From Bryobacterales bacterium (GTDB lineage Bacteria; Acidobacteriota; Terriglobia; Bryobacterales; Bryobacteraceae), in NCBI GenBank assembly GCA_003142185.1, contig PLOR01000062.1, positions 1 through 34,813 of the forward strand: a stretch of DNA of 34,813 nt, written 5' to 3'. Below are positions 7,743-15,325 of the stretch, one piece after another. Position numbers and translations under genes: made by a program. Position 1 is the first letter of the stretch; the number at the start of each line of letters is the position of its first letter. The notes below the pieces were generated by a model. That model was not told where the DNA came from, searched no databases, and was given only the letters and a program-made list of their open reading frames with translations.

Positions 7743-10334
7743 TTATCGCTCCTCTCCCACGCATACTGGAACCGTCTCGGAAGAAGCCAGCGTCGAGGCC
7801 AGCCGCGCCACCGATTCGAGCATCGCCTCCCGGTCGAACTTCACCTGGCAATCCTGGAAATCCGCCGTCTGGCCGGCTCGCGTCCGCGCCTGCTCGGCCG
7901 AGTTAGCCAGCGCCAGGATCGGGATCCCCTGCCACTCCGTCCGGCGCCGCATCGCGGTGAGCAGAGCGGAACTGCCGTCGGGAGGAAGGTCCAGCGCCGT
8001 CACGACAATGTCCACCGGGTGCTGCTCCAGGCCGCGAATCGCCTCGTCCAGATTGGCGGCCTCCAGAACCCGATAGCCCACCATATCCAGGCCGCTCCGA
8101 ATCAGGCCTCGCGAGAATGCCGAGGCTTCGGCGACCAGTATCCTCTTGCCGTTGGCGGACCCACCCGTGGACTGAAACCAATCTTCCGCAGCCGCTCGAA
8201 TGACCTGGTTGAGATCGAGGAAATCCGCGACATGCTTGCCCACCACCGCCGACCCAAGGAGACCTTTGCGACCCGTCTTCTGGCGCACCGTGACCGCCTC
8301 TTCGGCAACATCCAGGATCTGGTCGACCACCAGGCCCACGCTACGGTCGCCGTCGTTGAAAACGATCACTTGCACCGGATCGGCCGTCTGGCCATGATCG
8401 GGCGCACCGGATTCGAGTACGTCCCGGAGGGGAATCAACGGGAGGATACGGTTCCGGTATTGCACCACCTGGCATCCGCCCGCATGCTCGATGGATGATT
8501 GCGGAAACTCCTCGAGCCTGGCGACGAGAGAAAGCGGAACCGCCAGGCGCTCGAAAGAACCCGCCCGAAACAGGAGCAACCGCTGTTGCTCGATCCCCGA
8601 TTGCGTCTTCTGCTCCGTCGCGGCGCGCGACTGCTCGCGGGATTCGGCCAGCACCCCGGAGCGCTGGCCGATGCCTAGCACGTCGAGGATCAGGGCTACG
8701 CGGCCATCGCCCATGATCGTGGCGCCGGCATAGACGGTCAGTCCCTTCAACTGCTTGCTCAAGGGCTTGACCACGATTTCCTGAGTATCGTTGATGCCGT
8801 CCACCACTAGCCCGAACTGCCGGTCCTCGGCCTGTAGGACCACCATGCTAACGACGTCGGCCCGCTCAGCCGATTCGAGCCCTAGCACCTGGTTCAGATA
8901 GGCGATGGGCAAAAGAGTCCCGCGACGGCGGTACACCGGTGTTCCATGCACGCGCTCGATGTGTTTTTCTCCGGAATCTCCCTCCAGGCGGATCAGTTCG
9001 AGCAGGCTGACCTGGGGAATCACGAATCGTTCGCCACCGCTCGAGATCACCAGGCCGGGAATGATGGCCAGGGTGAGAGGTATTTTGAGCTTGACCGTGG
9101 TTCCTTCGCCGGGCCGGCTGAAAACATCGACGATGCCGCCGATCTTCTCAATATTGGACTTCACAACGTCCATGCCGACGCCGCGTCCCGAAACGTTGGT
9201 GACTGTTTTCGCCGTCGAGAAGCCGGGCTGGAAAACCAGGTTCAGCGCCTCCCGATCCGTCAGCTTCTCGGACTGTTCAGGCCGCAGAAGCCCCTTCTCA
9301 ATAGCCTTCTGCTTCACCCGTGCGACGTCGATCCCCGCCCCATCGTCGCCGATTTCGATGTTGACCTGCCCGCCTTCGTGATAAGCGCGAAGGGTCAGTC
9401 TTCCTTGTGGCGGTTTGCCCGCGCGCACGCGCACCTCCGGCGGCTCGACGCCGTGGTCGCACGAGTTCCGGACCAGGTGAACCAGCGGGTCCTTGATCGC
9501 CTCGATGATGGTCCTGTCGAGTTCCGTCTCCGCGCCGTCCATCTCCAGGCGAATCTGCTTGCCGAGGGCCACCGCCATGTCGCGCACCACGCGCGGCAGC
9601 TTGTTCCAGACCATCCCGATGGGTTGCATGCGCGTCTTCATAACGCCCTCTTGCAACTCGGTGGTAATCAGGTTGAGGCGCTGTGAGGTCACGTTGAGAG
9701 CGGCATCCTCCCGCTCGGTGTTGAACTGGAGGATCTGATTGCGCGTCAGCACCAGTTCCCCCACCAGATCCATGAGCTTGTCCAGCAGCCCAACGCCGAC
9801 CCGAATGTTGGCATCCGCCACCGCGGAGGACTTCGCGGCGTCGCCTTCGCGCGGCTTGTCTTCAGCGTGCTCGGAGAAGCCGTTGTTGTCCAGAGGCTCC
9901 GCCGCGGCCGCAGGCGTCATGCCGGCGCCGGGCTGAACCGCACTATCGCCCGTCAATTGCGCCGCGACGCGCAGACGTTCAGTCAGGTCTTCAAAACGGT
10001 CCGGACCTTCCTCCCCAGTCGCTTCGATGGACCCCAACACCTTTCGGGTTGCGTCAACCGTGTCCAGGATTAGGGATACCAGGGATGGACTGAGTTCGCG
10101 CCGGCCATCGCGCAACTGGCTAAGGAGGCTTTCGGCCTGATGGGTGATCCTTTCCAGGGTCGAAAAGGCGAGGAAGCCGCACGTGCCCTTGATGGTGTGA
10201 ATGGTGCGGAAGATGCTGGCCAGCAGCTCCGCATCCTTCGGGTGCTTCTCGAGTTCGACCAGTTCCTGATCCAGACGCGAGAGGTTTTCATGACTCTCGA
10301 CCAAGAACTCACGAATCACATCTTCATCTTGCAT
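7743..10334 (-). CDS. cheA: Hybrid CheA histidine kinase with two CheW domains and degenerate receiver
   Basis: An 863-residue kinase heading the operon. Domains: HPt with phosphorylated H46 (RTIHTIKG), a linker of about 70 residues with no clear CheY-binding P2 domain, dimerisation helices (about 178-245), HATPase with the N-box HLVRNSCDHG (286-295), G1 DDGAG (330-334) and G2 GRGVGMD (383-389), a CheW domain (about 420-560), a second CheW-like domain (about 583-715) and a C-terminal receiver (730-863). The receiver looks degenerate. The expected DD pair reads EA (VAEASAF), and the phosphoacceptor position is Ala780 (IVVTALDLPP), though Lys in QVKF is kept. The frame opens at 10397, but the ATG at 10334 has GGAGGAA 7-8 nt upstream and begins the HPt at its usual distance. 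The kinase core appears intact. Confidence 0.93.
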   Translation of the reverse strand: MQDEDVIREFLVESHENLSRLDQELVELEKHPKDAELLASIFRTIHTIKGTCGFLAFSTLERITHQAESLLSQLRDGRRELSPSLVSLILDTVDATRKVLGSIEATGEEGPDRFEDLTERLRVAAQLTGDSAVQPGAGMTPAAAAEPLDNNGFSEHAEDKPREGDAAKSSAVADANIRVGVGLLDKLMDLVGELVLTRNQILQFNTEREDAALNVTSQRLNLITTELQEGVMKTRMQPIGMVWNKLPRVVRDMAVALGKQIRLEMDGAETELDRTIIEAIKDPLVHLVRNSCDHGVEPPEVRVRAGKPPQGRLTLRAYHEGGQVNIEIGDDGAGIDVARVKQKAIEKGLLRPEQSEKLTDREALNLVFQPGFSTAKTVTNVSGRGVGMDVVKSNIEKIGGIVDVFSRPGEGTTVKLKIPLTLAIIPGLVISSGGERFVIPQVSLLELIRLEGDSGEKHIERVHGTPVYRRRGTLLPIAYLNQVLGLESAERADVVSMVVLQAEDRQFGLVVDGINDTQEIVVKPLSKQLKGLTVYAGATIMGDGRVALILDVLGIGQRSGVLAESREQSRAATEQKTQSGIEQQRLLLFRAGSFERLAVPLSLVARLEEFPQSSIEHAGGCQVVQYRNRILPLIPLRDVLESGAPDHGQTADPVQVIVFNDGDRSVGLVVDQILDVAEEAVTVRQKTGRKGLLGSAVVGKHVADFLDLNQVIRAAAEDWFQSTGGSANGKRILVAEASAFSRGLIRSGLDMVGYRVLEAANLDEAIRGLEQHPVDIVVTALDLPPDGSSALLTAMRRRTEWQGIPILALANSAEQARTRAGQTADFQDCQVKFDREAMLESVARLASTLASSETVPVCVGEER

Positions 10335-10457
10335 GCGCCGTTCCTCCACGTAACCCAAAGACTCCGGTTGCTGCCAGGTAGTGCATTGGGCCCGCACTTT
10401 TTCACACCTTCTCGCACCTTATGTTTTGGTGGCGTGCCTACTGTCTGCACAACAACC

Positions 10458-10485
10458 TAATCGGAGGGTGGCGGGGAATCCTTTA
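10458..10485 (-). promoter_or_regulatory. Possible sigma-28-like promoter of the che operon
   Basis: On the minus strand TAAA is followed after 16 nt by TCCGATTA, which resembles the flagellar/chemotaxis sigma consensus TAAA-N15-GCCGATAA (6 of 8 in the second box, spacing off by one). It lies about 120 nt before the cheA start, in the gap between the divergent cheA and aldolase genes. Weak evidence. Confidence 0.25.
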
Positions 10486-10597
10486 TATACTCCCTTCGAA
10501 TAGCAAGAGGTATGCCGGAGGCCTTCCGCCCCTTTCTCTCCGGTAGAAATCCGGGCTAGCATGGTTCTGCGGGTTCAGGCTTAGGAAAGGAGCGGGC

Positions 10598-11386
10598 ATG
10601 AGGATCAATCAAACACGGGAGCGGCTGGCGCGTGGCGAAACGGTTTACGGATGCGGGTTACAAGTGTACCGGTCGGCGGAAATTCCGCGTACTTTCGCCG
10701 CGGCGGGCTTCGACTACGTGTTCATCGATATGGAACACGGCGCCTTCGATCTGGAAACCGTGCAGGACATGATCCGCGCGTCAGTCGAGGCCGGCATCAC
10801 CCCGATCGTGCGCGTGGCGGAGCTGCTGTACTCGCTGGTGGCGCGGCTGCTGGATGCGGGCGCGCAAGGCATTATCCTGCCGCGCGTGGAAGACCAGCGC
10901 GTGCTGGCCGAGGCGTTGAGCTGGCTGCGCTTTCCGCCGCGGGGCAAACGCGGCTACGGCGTCAATCCCACCATGACCGGCTACGAAGCACATACCTTCG
11001 CGGAGATCATCGAACACCAGAACCGCAACACGCTGGCGGTGGTGCAATTCGAAACCGTTACGGCCATCGAAAACGCCGACGAACTGCTGGCGCTTCCCGG
11101 CCTGGACGTGATCATGGTGGGTCCGGCGGACCTTTCGATCGCGCTTGGCATTCCGGGCGAATTCGACCACCCCCTGCTGATCTCGACAGTGGAAGGCTTG
11201 ATCGAAAAGTGCAAGCGCCACGGCGTCGTGCCCGGCATTCAGACGCGTAGCGTGGCCATGGCGAAAGCCTGGGCCGAGCGCGGCATGCGCTTCGTGGGCG
11301 CAAGCGCCGAGCACGGCTTGTTGCTCGAAAAGGCCAAGGAATCCGTCGCCGCTCTGCGTGCAGCGCGGGCGCCACAGCCGGCATAG
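10598..11386 (+). CDS. HpcH/HpaI-family class II aldolase
   Basis: A 262-residue aldolase of the family that cleaves 2-keto-3-deoxy or 4-hydroxy-2-ketoacids to pyruvate and an aldehyde, using a divalent metal. Catalytic and metal residues are in place: H47 (IDMEHGAF), R72 (IVRV), E152 (QFET) and D178 (VGPADLS), with the family signature after VGPADL. The start has AAGGAG at 6 nt. It is transcribed away from the che operon and followed by a convergent DUF3788 gene, so it seems to be a single-gene unit. The exact substrate cannot be told; degradation of sugar acids or aromatics are both usual for the family. Confidence 0.9.
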   Translation: MRINQTRERLARGETVYGCGLQVYRSAEIPRTFAAAGFDYVFIDMEHGAFDLETVQDMIRASVEAGITPIVRVAELLYSLVARLLDAGAQGIILPRVEDQRVLAEALSWLRFPPRGKRGYGVNPTMTGYEAHTFAEIIEHQNRNTLAVVQFETVTAIENADELLALPGLDVIMVGPADLSIALGIPGEFDHPLLISTVEGLIEKCKRHGVVPGIQTRSVAMAKAWAERGMRFVGASAEHGLLLEKAKESVAALRAARAPQPA

Positions 11387-11413
11387 CCAGCCCGGCGGTT
11401 CGCCAGGTTGCCT

Positions 11414-11857
11414 TCAGTACTGGAGCTTGATCGCGGCCAGCTTCACGATTGCGGCGATATCTTTGGCTCCGATCGCTTCGATACGGACCGCGGTTCCCTC
11501 CGGATACCGCTTGCCTTCCTCGACGATCCTGACGACTGTTCGGGGAAGCGTGCTGTGGCGCGCAGCTTCGACAGCCTTGTCGCCAAGCACGAAAGTCACT
11601 CTGAAGCCGCCGCGGCACGGCCCGAGATACAGGATGTTCCGCTTCTTCATCTTCAATCGCAGCGCCCATCCGGACTTGGGGGAGTAAGAATTCCACTCCT
11701 CGACGACAAGGTTCAATTCAGCCGCCAGCCGGGCCAGCAGTTGGTCCCAAAACTCCCTGGCAGGGCCCAGCACTGCCGCAAGTTCGTCTGCGGTCGGTTG
11801 CTCAAGCTTGCCGATGAAGGCGTTTGGAAGAATGGGAGTTTCGGCTGCCGTTATCAT
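11414..11857 (-). CDS. DUF3788 family protein
   Basis: A 147-residue protein with the look of the DUF3788 family: an EEWNSYSPKSGWALRLK segment, a following GGFRVTFVLGDKA stretch and a C-terminal IKLAAIKLQY. The family has no agreed function. It lacks a signal peptide and membrane segment. An in-frame TTG precedes the ATG at 11857, but the ATG sits 7 nt after a TACAGT box, so a leaderless message starting at this ATG is likely. It converges with the aldolase gene and diverges from the dehydrogenase gene. Confidence 0.78.
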   Translation of the reverse strand: MITAAETPILPNAFIGKLEQPTADELAAVLGPAREFWDQLLARLAAELNLVVEEWNSYSPKSGWALRLKMKKRNILYLGPCRGGFRVTFVLGDKAVEAARHSTLPRTVVRIVEEGKRYPEGTAVRIEAIGAKDIAAIVKLAAIKLQY

Positions 11858-11864
11858 CAAGACT

Positions 11865-11870
11865 ACTGTA
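11865..11870 (-). promoter_or_regulatory. Putative -10 box (TACAGT) of DUF3788 gene
   Basis: The box ends 7 nt before the ATG, the spacing expected for a leaderless transcript. No convincing -35 box is seen. Confidence 0.35.
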
Positions 11871-11903
11871 GCGCGGGGCCGGCACGATGCGGGCGATCCG
11901 GGG

Positions 11904-11909
11904 TAGAAT
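11904..11909 (+). promoter_or_regulatory. Putative -10 box (TAGAAT) of the SDR gene
   Basis: The box ends 7 nt before the ATG at 11917. There is no ribosome-binding site in the short gap, which suggests leaderless translation. No clear -35 box is visible. Confidence 0.4.
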
Positions 11910-11916
11910 CGCGCAT

Positions 11917-12636
11917 ATGGAATCTCTTTCCGGGAAGCTGGCGGTGGTTACGGGCGGCACGCGCGGCATCGGACGCGCCATCGCGGAGCGCTTGCTTGGC
12001 GAAGGTGCGGCGGTGGCCATTTGCGGGCGCAGCAACCAATCGGTCGAAACCGCGCTGGGCGCGCTGCAGCCGCTGGGCCGCGTGATCGGCATCGCCGCCG
12101 ACGTCACCCAGCCCGACCAGGTGAGCGCTTTTTTCGCGGCCGTGGACGGCGAGTTCGGCGGCCTGGACATCCTGGTGAACAATGCGGGTCAAGGCGTGTT
12201 CGGCAAAGTCGCGGACCTGACTCTCGATCAATGGCGCAGCAACATCGAGCTCAACCTGAACGGCCCATTCTATTGCTCGCGCGAAGCGCTGGCGCGGTTC
12301 CGCAAACGCGGCGGCGGCTTCATCGTCAACATCTCGAGCCTCGCCGGGAAAAACCCGTTCAGCGGCGGCGCCGGCTATAACGCCAGTAAGTTCGGCCTCA
12401 ACGGCTTCAGCGAGGCCATGATGCTCGATCACCGCTACGAAAACGTTCGCGTGGCGACCATCATGCCCGGCAGCGTCGACACCGGATTCTCCGGTGGCCC
12501 CTCCGACCGCAGCGGCGACACCAGTTGGATGATCGCGCCGGAAGACGTGGCCGAGGCGGTGGCGATGGTGTTGCGCATGCCCGCGCGCACCATGGTCAGC
12601 CGGATCGAAATGCGGCCGGCGCAACCGAGGAAATAG
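11917..12636 (+). CDS. Short-chain dehydrogenase/reductase (SDR)
   Basis: A 239-residue classical SDR oxidoreductase. It shows the nucleotide-binding TGGTRGIG (12-19), the NNAG motif (88-91), catalytic S141 (NISSLAG) and the YxxxK pair Y154/K158 (GYNASKFG). Arg16 in the glycine loop and R38 in CGRSN favour NADP(H). The frame opens at 11887, but the first conserved strand starts right after the ATG at 11917. Followed by the menG-like gene 45 nt downstream, which seems to have its own -10 box. The substrate is unknown; 3-ketoacyl-ACP reductase-like proteins look similar. Confidence 0.88.
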   Translation: MESLSGKLAVVTGGTRGIGRAIAERLLGEGAAVAICGRSNQSVETALGALQPLGRVIGIAADVTQPDQVSAFFAAVDGEFGGLDILVNNAGQGVFGKVADLTLDQWRSNIELNLNGPFYCSREALARFRKRGGGFIVNISSLAGKNPFSGGAGYNASKFGLNGFSEAMMLDHRYENVRVATIMPGSVDTGFSGGPSDRSGDTSWMIAPEDVAEAVAMVLRMPARTMVSRIEMRPAQPRK

Positions 12637-12665
12637 CCATCGCGCTCTGCCGCAGTGCGGTTTGT

Positions 12666-12671
12666 TAAAAT
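12666..12671 (+). promoter_or_regulatory. Putative -10 box (TAAAAT) of the menG gene
   Basis: AT-rich box ending 10 nt before the ATG at 12682, with no SD between. It would give a leader of only a few bases. Confidence 0.35.
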
Positions 12672-12681
12672 TCATCTACCC

Positions 12682-13380
12682 ATGCAAATACCGGCTGAGA
12701 GACAAGATACGCGATTGATGCGCGCCATGTTCGGCACCATCGCGCCACGCTACGATTTCTTCACGCGCGCGTTTTCGTATGGCATGGATCGCGGATGGAA
12801 GCGCGCGGGGCTCAAGCTGGCGCAGTTGCCGCCGCGCCCGCTGGTGCTCGATCTGGCTTCCGGAACGGGCGATTTTTCGCTGCTGGTCGAGGCGCAGTAT
12901 CCCGGCGCACGGCCGATTGCGGTGGATCTGACGGAGGGCATGTTGCGGCTGGCGCGGGAGCGTGGAGTTGAGCGCGCGGTTTGCGGCGACGCGTGCCAGC
13001 TTCCCTTCCCCGACGCCGCCTTCGACTGCGTGTTGATCGGCTATGGCTTGCGCAATTTTCCTTGCCTGGCTACGGCCGTGCGCGAGATCGAGCGAATCAT
13101 CCGGCCCGGCGGCGTTATGGTGAGCCTGGATTTTTTCCTGCCCGCCAACGGCGTGCTCCGCCGGTTGTTCCTGGCCTACCTTTATATGCAGGGCTTCCTG
13201 TTTGGGTTGCTGATGCACGGGCGGCCGCGCATCTACACGTATATTCCGGATTCGCTGCGGTCGTTTGTTTCGATCGACGATTTTTCCCGCCTCTTGGGGC
13301 GCAGCGGCTACCGCCGCGTGAATGCGCGCGGTTTCCTGCTGGGCGGCATCGGCCTGCACTGGGCAGCCAAGGCGGAATAG
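12682..13380 (+). CDS. menG: UbiE/MenG-family quinone C-methyltransferase
   Basis: A 232-residue class I SAM methyltransferase of the UbiE/COQ5 family. It acts in the last step of menaquinone (or in ubiquinone) synthesis, methylating the demethylated quinone ring. Family signatures are YDFFTRAFSYGMDRGWK (N-terminal), the SAM loop LDLASGTGD and FDCVLIGYGLRNF, which matches the diagnostic GLRN motif. The frame can start at a GTG at 12655, but the ATG at 12682 matches the usual family start. I favour MenG because menaquinone is the usual quinone in the presumed phylum. It converges with the UPF0173 gene. Confidence 0.87.
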   Translation: MQIPAERQDTRLMRAMFGTIAPRYDFFTRAFSYGMDRGWKRAGLKLAQLPPRPLVLDLASGTGDFSLLVEAQYPGARPIAVDLTEGMLRLARERGVERAVCGDACQLPFPDAAFDCVLIGYGLRNFPCLATAVREIERIIRPGGVMVSLDFFLPANGVLRRLFLAYLYMQGFLFGLLMHGRPRIYTYIPDSLRSFVSIDDFSRLLGRSGYRRVNARGFLLGGIGLHWAAKAE

Positions 13381-13404
13381 CGGCGCGGTTGCCGCCGCCC
13401 GCCG

Positions 13405-14097
13405 TCACCATTCCACCGGCTTGCCGGGCTCCAATGGCCAAACGCTGATGCCGCTCACCGTGACCAGCTTCGCCAATTCCTCCGGCTTGCCGGTGAGCGC
13501 CGGGAAAGTGCCGAAGTGCATCGGGATCACCTTGGGAGCTCGCAGCAGGCGGCAGGCGAGCGCCGCTTCGTGCGGGCTCATGGTGAACAGATCGCCGATC
13601 GGCAGAAACGCCAGCTCCGGATGGTAGAGCTGCTCGATGAGCTGCATGTCACTGAACACGTTGGTATCGCCGGCGAAGTACAAAGCGCGGCCATCGGCGA
13701 ATCGCAACACGTAGCCGGCCGCTTCGCCGCCGTAAACGATTTCGCCTTCGTCCAGGATGCCGCAGCTATGCACCGCGTGCGTCATGGTGAACGTCACGCC
13801 GCTGGATTTCTGGCTTCCACCCTTGTTCATGCCGCGCGTGTTCTTGACTCCTTTGCGCTCCAACCAGGCGCAGGTCTCGTAAATACCGACAACCTCCGGC
13901 CCGAATCGTGCGGCCAGCGGAATGGCGTCGTGGATGTGATCGAAGTGGCCGTGAGTGATCGCGATGGTATCCACGCGTTCGATGCGGTGGCCCTTCGGGT
14001 AAGCGGGGTTGCCATCGGTCCAGGGATCCATCAGGATCACTTGCCCTGAAGCCAGACGAAACTGAAATGTGCCGTGCCCAAGCCAGGTGATTTCCAT
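13405..14097 (-). CDS. UPF0173-type metal-dependent hydrolase
   Basis: A 230-residue MBL-fold protein of the UlaG/UPF0173 type. It starts directly with MEITWLGHGTFQF, typical of the family. It then shows DPWTDGNP, the metal motif ITHGHFDH (H49, H51, D53, H54), TMTHAVHS, FAGDTNVF and a late PMHFGTFP. It is predicted cytoplasmic; the physiological substrate of the family is unknown. The upstream frame reaches 14244, overlapping the neighbouring gene, and shows no conservation there, so the ATG at 14097 is chosen. CATAAT ends 6 nt before it. Confidence 0.88.
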   Translation of the reverse strand: MEITWLGHGTFQFRLASGQVILMDPWTDGNPAYPKGHRIERVDTIAITHGHFDHIHDAIPLAARFGPEVVGIYETCAWLERKGVKNTRGMNKGGSQKSSGVTFTMTHAVHSCGILDEGEIVYGGEAAGYVLRFADGRALYFAGDTNVFSDMQLIEQLYHPELAFLPIGDLFTMSPHEAALACRLLRAPKVIPMHFGTFPALTGKPEELAKLVTVSGISVWPLEPGKPVEW

Positions 14098-14103
14098 ACC
14101 AGG

Positions 14104-14109
14104 ATTATG
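14104..14109 (-). promoter_or_regulatory. Putative -10 box (CATAAT) of UPF0173 gene
   Basis: On the minus strand the box is 6 nt before the ATG at 14097. There is no SD, so the transcript is likely leaderless. Confidence 0.45.
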
Positions 14110-14150
14110 CCACGGCGCGGCGACACCAAGAGCAAGGATGGCGCGGCGTC

Positions 14151-14615
14151 TTAGCCCTTCTGCGCCATTGCCGCTACCCGGCGCTCGAACTCCTCCGGCG
14201 GAACGTCTTCGATGTGGGTGGCCACGTACCATTGATTGCCGCAAGGATCTTCCACGCCGGCGGTCCGGTCGCCGTAGAACTGATCGGCCGGCTCGCGTAC
14301 ACTCTTGCCGCCGGCGCTCACCGCCGCGCGGTACACCGCGTCGGTGTCCGGCACGTACAGATAAATGGTCGATGTCTGCGGCTGCATGTCGCCGCGCGCC
14401 CGCCCCATCATCACGATCGAATCGCCGATCTTGGCTTCGGCGTGCACAATGAAGCCATCCGGTCCGCGGTGCGCAAGCACTTCTTGGGCGCCGAAAGCGC
14501 CCTTCACGAACCGCAGTAGCAGATCCGCGTCGGCCACCGTCAAATAGGGAGTCACGCTGTGATAGCCATCCGGAATCGGATTGACCTTGGGTCTTGCTGA
14601 ACTTCCGCTTGCCAT
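14151..14615 (-). CDS. VOC-superfamily (PhnB/glyoxalase-like) protein
   Basis: A 154-residue protein of the vicinal oxygen chelate fold, PhnB-like. It begins with a typical HSVTPYLTVADADLLLRFVK strand-helix unit and contains GDSIVMMGRA, a second half-unit with YLYVPDTDAVYRAAV, and the closing DRTAGVEDPCGNQWYVATH. Such proteins are small metal enzymes or antibiotic/aldehyde-resistance proteins; the activity is not predictable here. The ATG at 14615 has a good SD (GAGGAGGG, about 8 nt). It lies 53 nt before the UPF0173 gene on the same strand, which seems to have its own promoter. Confidence 0.85.
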   Translation of the reverse strand: MASGSSARPKVNPIPDGYHSVTPYLTVADADLLLRFVKGAFGAQEVLAHRGPDGFIVHAEAKIGDSIVMMGRARGDMQPQTSTIYLYVPDTDAVYRAAVSAGGKSVREPADQFYGDRTAGVEDPCGNQWYVATHIEDVPPEEFERRVAAMAQKG

Positions 14616-14719
14616 GGAACTGCCCTCCTCGATGAAGTCATTATGCCTCTTTTCATGGCGCAGTGGAGGGAAGCCGATTTGAGTCGGCGCGAACCAGGTT
14701 CGCTAAAGCACAGGTCTCC

Positions 14720-14749
14720 TTGCCAAACACCCTCCACCTGCGGTACACA
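14720..14749 (+). promoter_or_regulatory. Putative promoter TTGCCA-18-TACACA
   Basis: Both boxes are recognisable. The -10 ends 6 nt before the GTG at 14756, as for other leaderless candidates here. It supports the shorter start of the TlpA-like gene. Confidence 0.45.
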
Positions 14750-14755
14750 AGCTAT

Positions 14756-15277
14756 GTGCTCCGTTTCGGAATCGCCGTACCCATTCTGGCCGCCGCAGTA
14801 ACCTTGATCGCGGCCGACAAGAAACCGTCCGACCTCACACTGCGCGATCTCTCCGGAAAAAAGGTCCAGCTTCGCGATTATCGCGGCAAGATTGCGGTTC
14901 TGAACTTCTGGGCGACGTGGTGCGTCCCTTGCCGCGAGGAGATGCCGATGATCGTGGAAGCGGAGAAGACGTGGGCGGCGAAGGGAATTAGTTTCATCGC
15001 TATCTCGCTCGACGACGATAAGACCAGGAAGAACATCCCCGCATTTATCGATCTCTATCATGTCGATTTCCCCATCTGGACCGGCGCCTCGTCGGATTCG
15101 CTCGATAAGCTTCAAATGGGCGAGGGCGTCCCCGACACGGCGTTTCTCGACGAAGCCGGAATCGTGGTGGCGCGCGTTCTCGGCGAGATTCGCCGCGCCG
15201 AACTCGATGAGCGGCTGGCCTGGCTCACGGGCGATCGCAAATCCGCGCCTCCGCCGGCGCTAATTAACCACTTCTAG
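14756..15277 (+). CDS. TlpA/ResA-like thiol-disulfide oxidoreductase
   Basis: A 173-residue exported thioredoxin-fold protein. With the GTG start at 14756 the N-terminus is a signal peptide or anchor (LRFGIAVPILAAAVTLIAA). It is followed by an AhpC/TSA-type domain with the active-site CxxC in FWATWCVPC (C56, C59) and the cis-Pro loop GVPDTAFLD. Proteins of this kind reduce disulfides in the periplasm, for example on apocytochromes. A longer frame begins at GTG 14663, but its extra 31 residues do not resemble an export signal and no SD precedes it. The start is therefore probable, not certain. The C-terminal tail is Pro-rich. Confidence 0.82.
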   Translation: MLRFGIAVPILAAAVTLIAADKKPSDLTLRDLSGKKVQLRDYRGKIAVLNFWATWCVPCREEMPMIVEAEKTWAAKGISFIAISLDDDKTRKNIPAFIDLYHVDFPIWTGASSDSLDKLQMGEGVPDTAFLDEAGIVVARVLGEIRRAELDERLAWLTGDRKSAPPPALINHF

Positions 15278-15290
15278 TTGCTTTCAACTA

Positions 15291-15319
15291 TTGCCCGTTT
15301 TCCGATCGGCCGCTAACAT
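15291..15319 (+). promoter_or_regulatory. Promoter TTGCCC-17-TAACAT of the barrel gene
   Basis: A vegetative-type promoter with 17-nt spacing. The -10 ends 6 nt before the ATG at 15326, leaving no room for an SD: the clearest leaderless-transcript candidate in the window. Confidence 0.55.
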
Positions 15320-15325
15320 GCCCAC

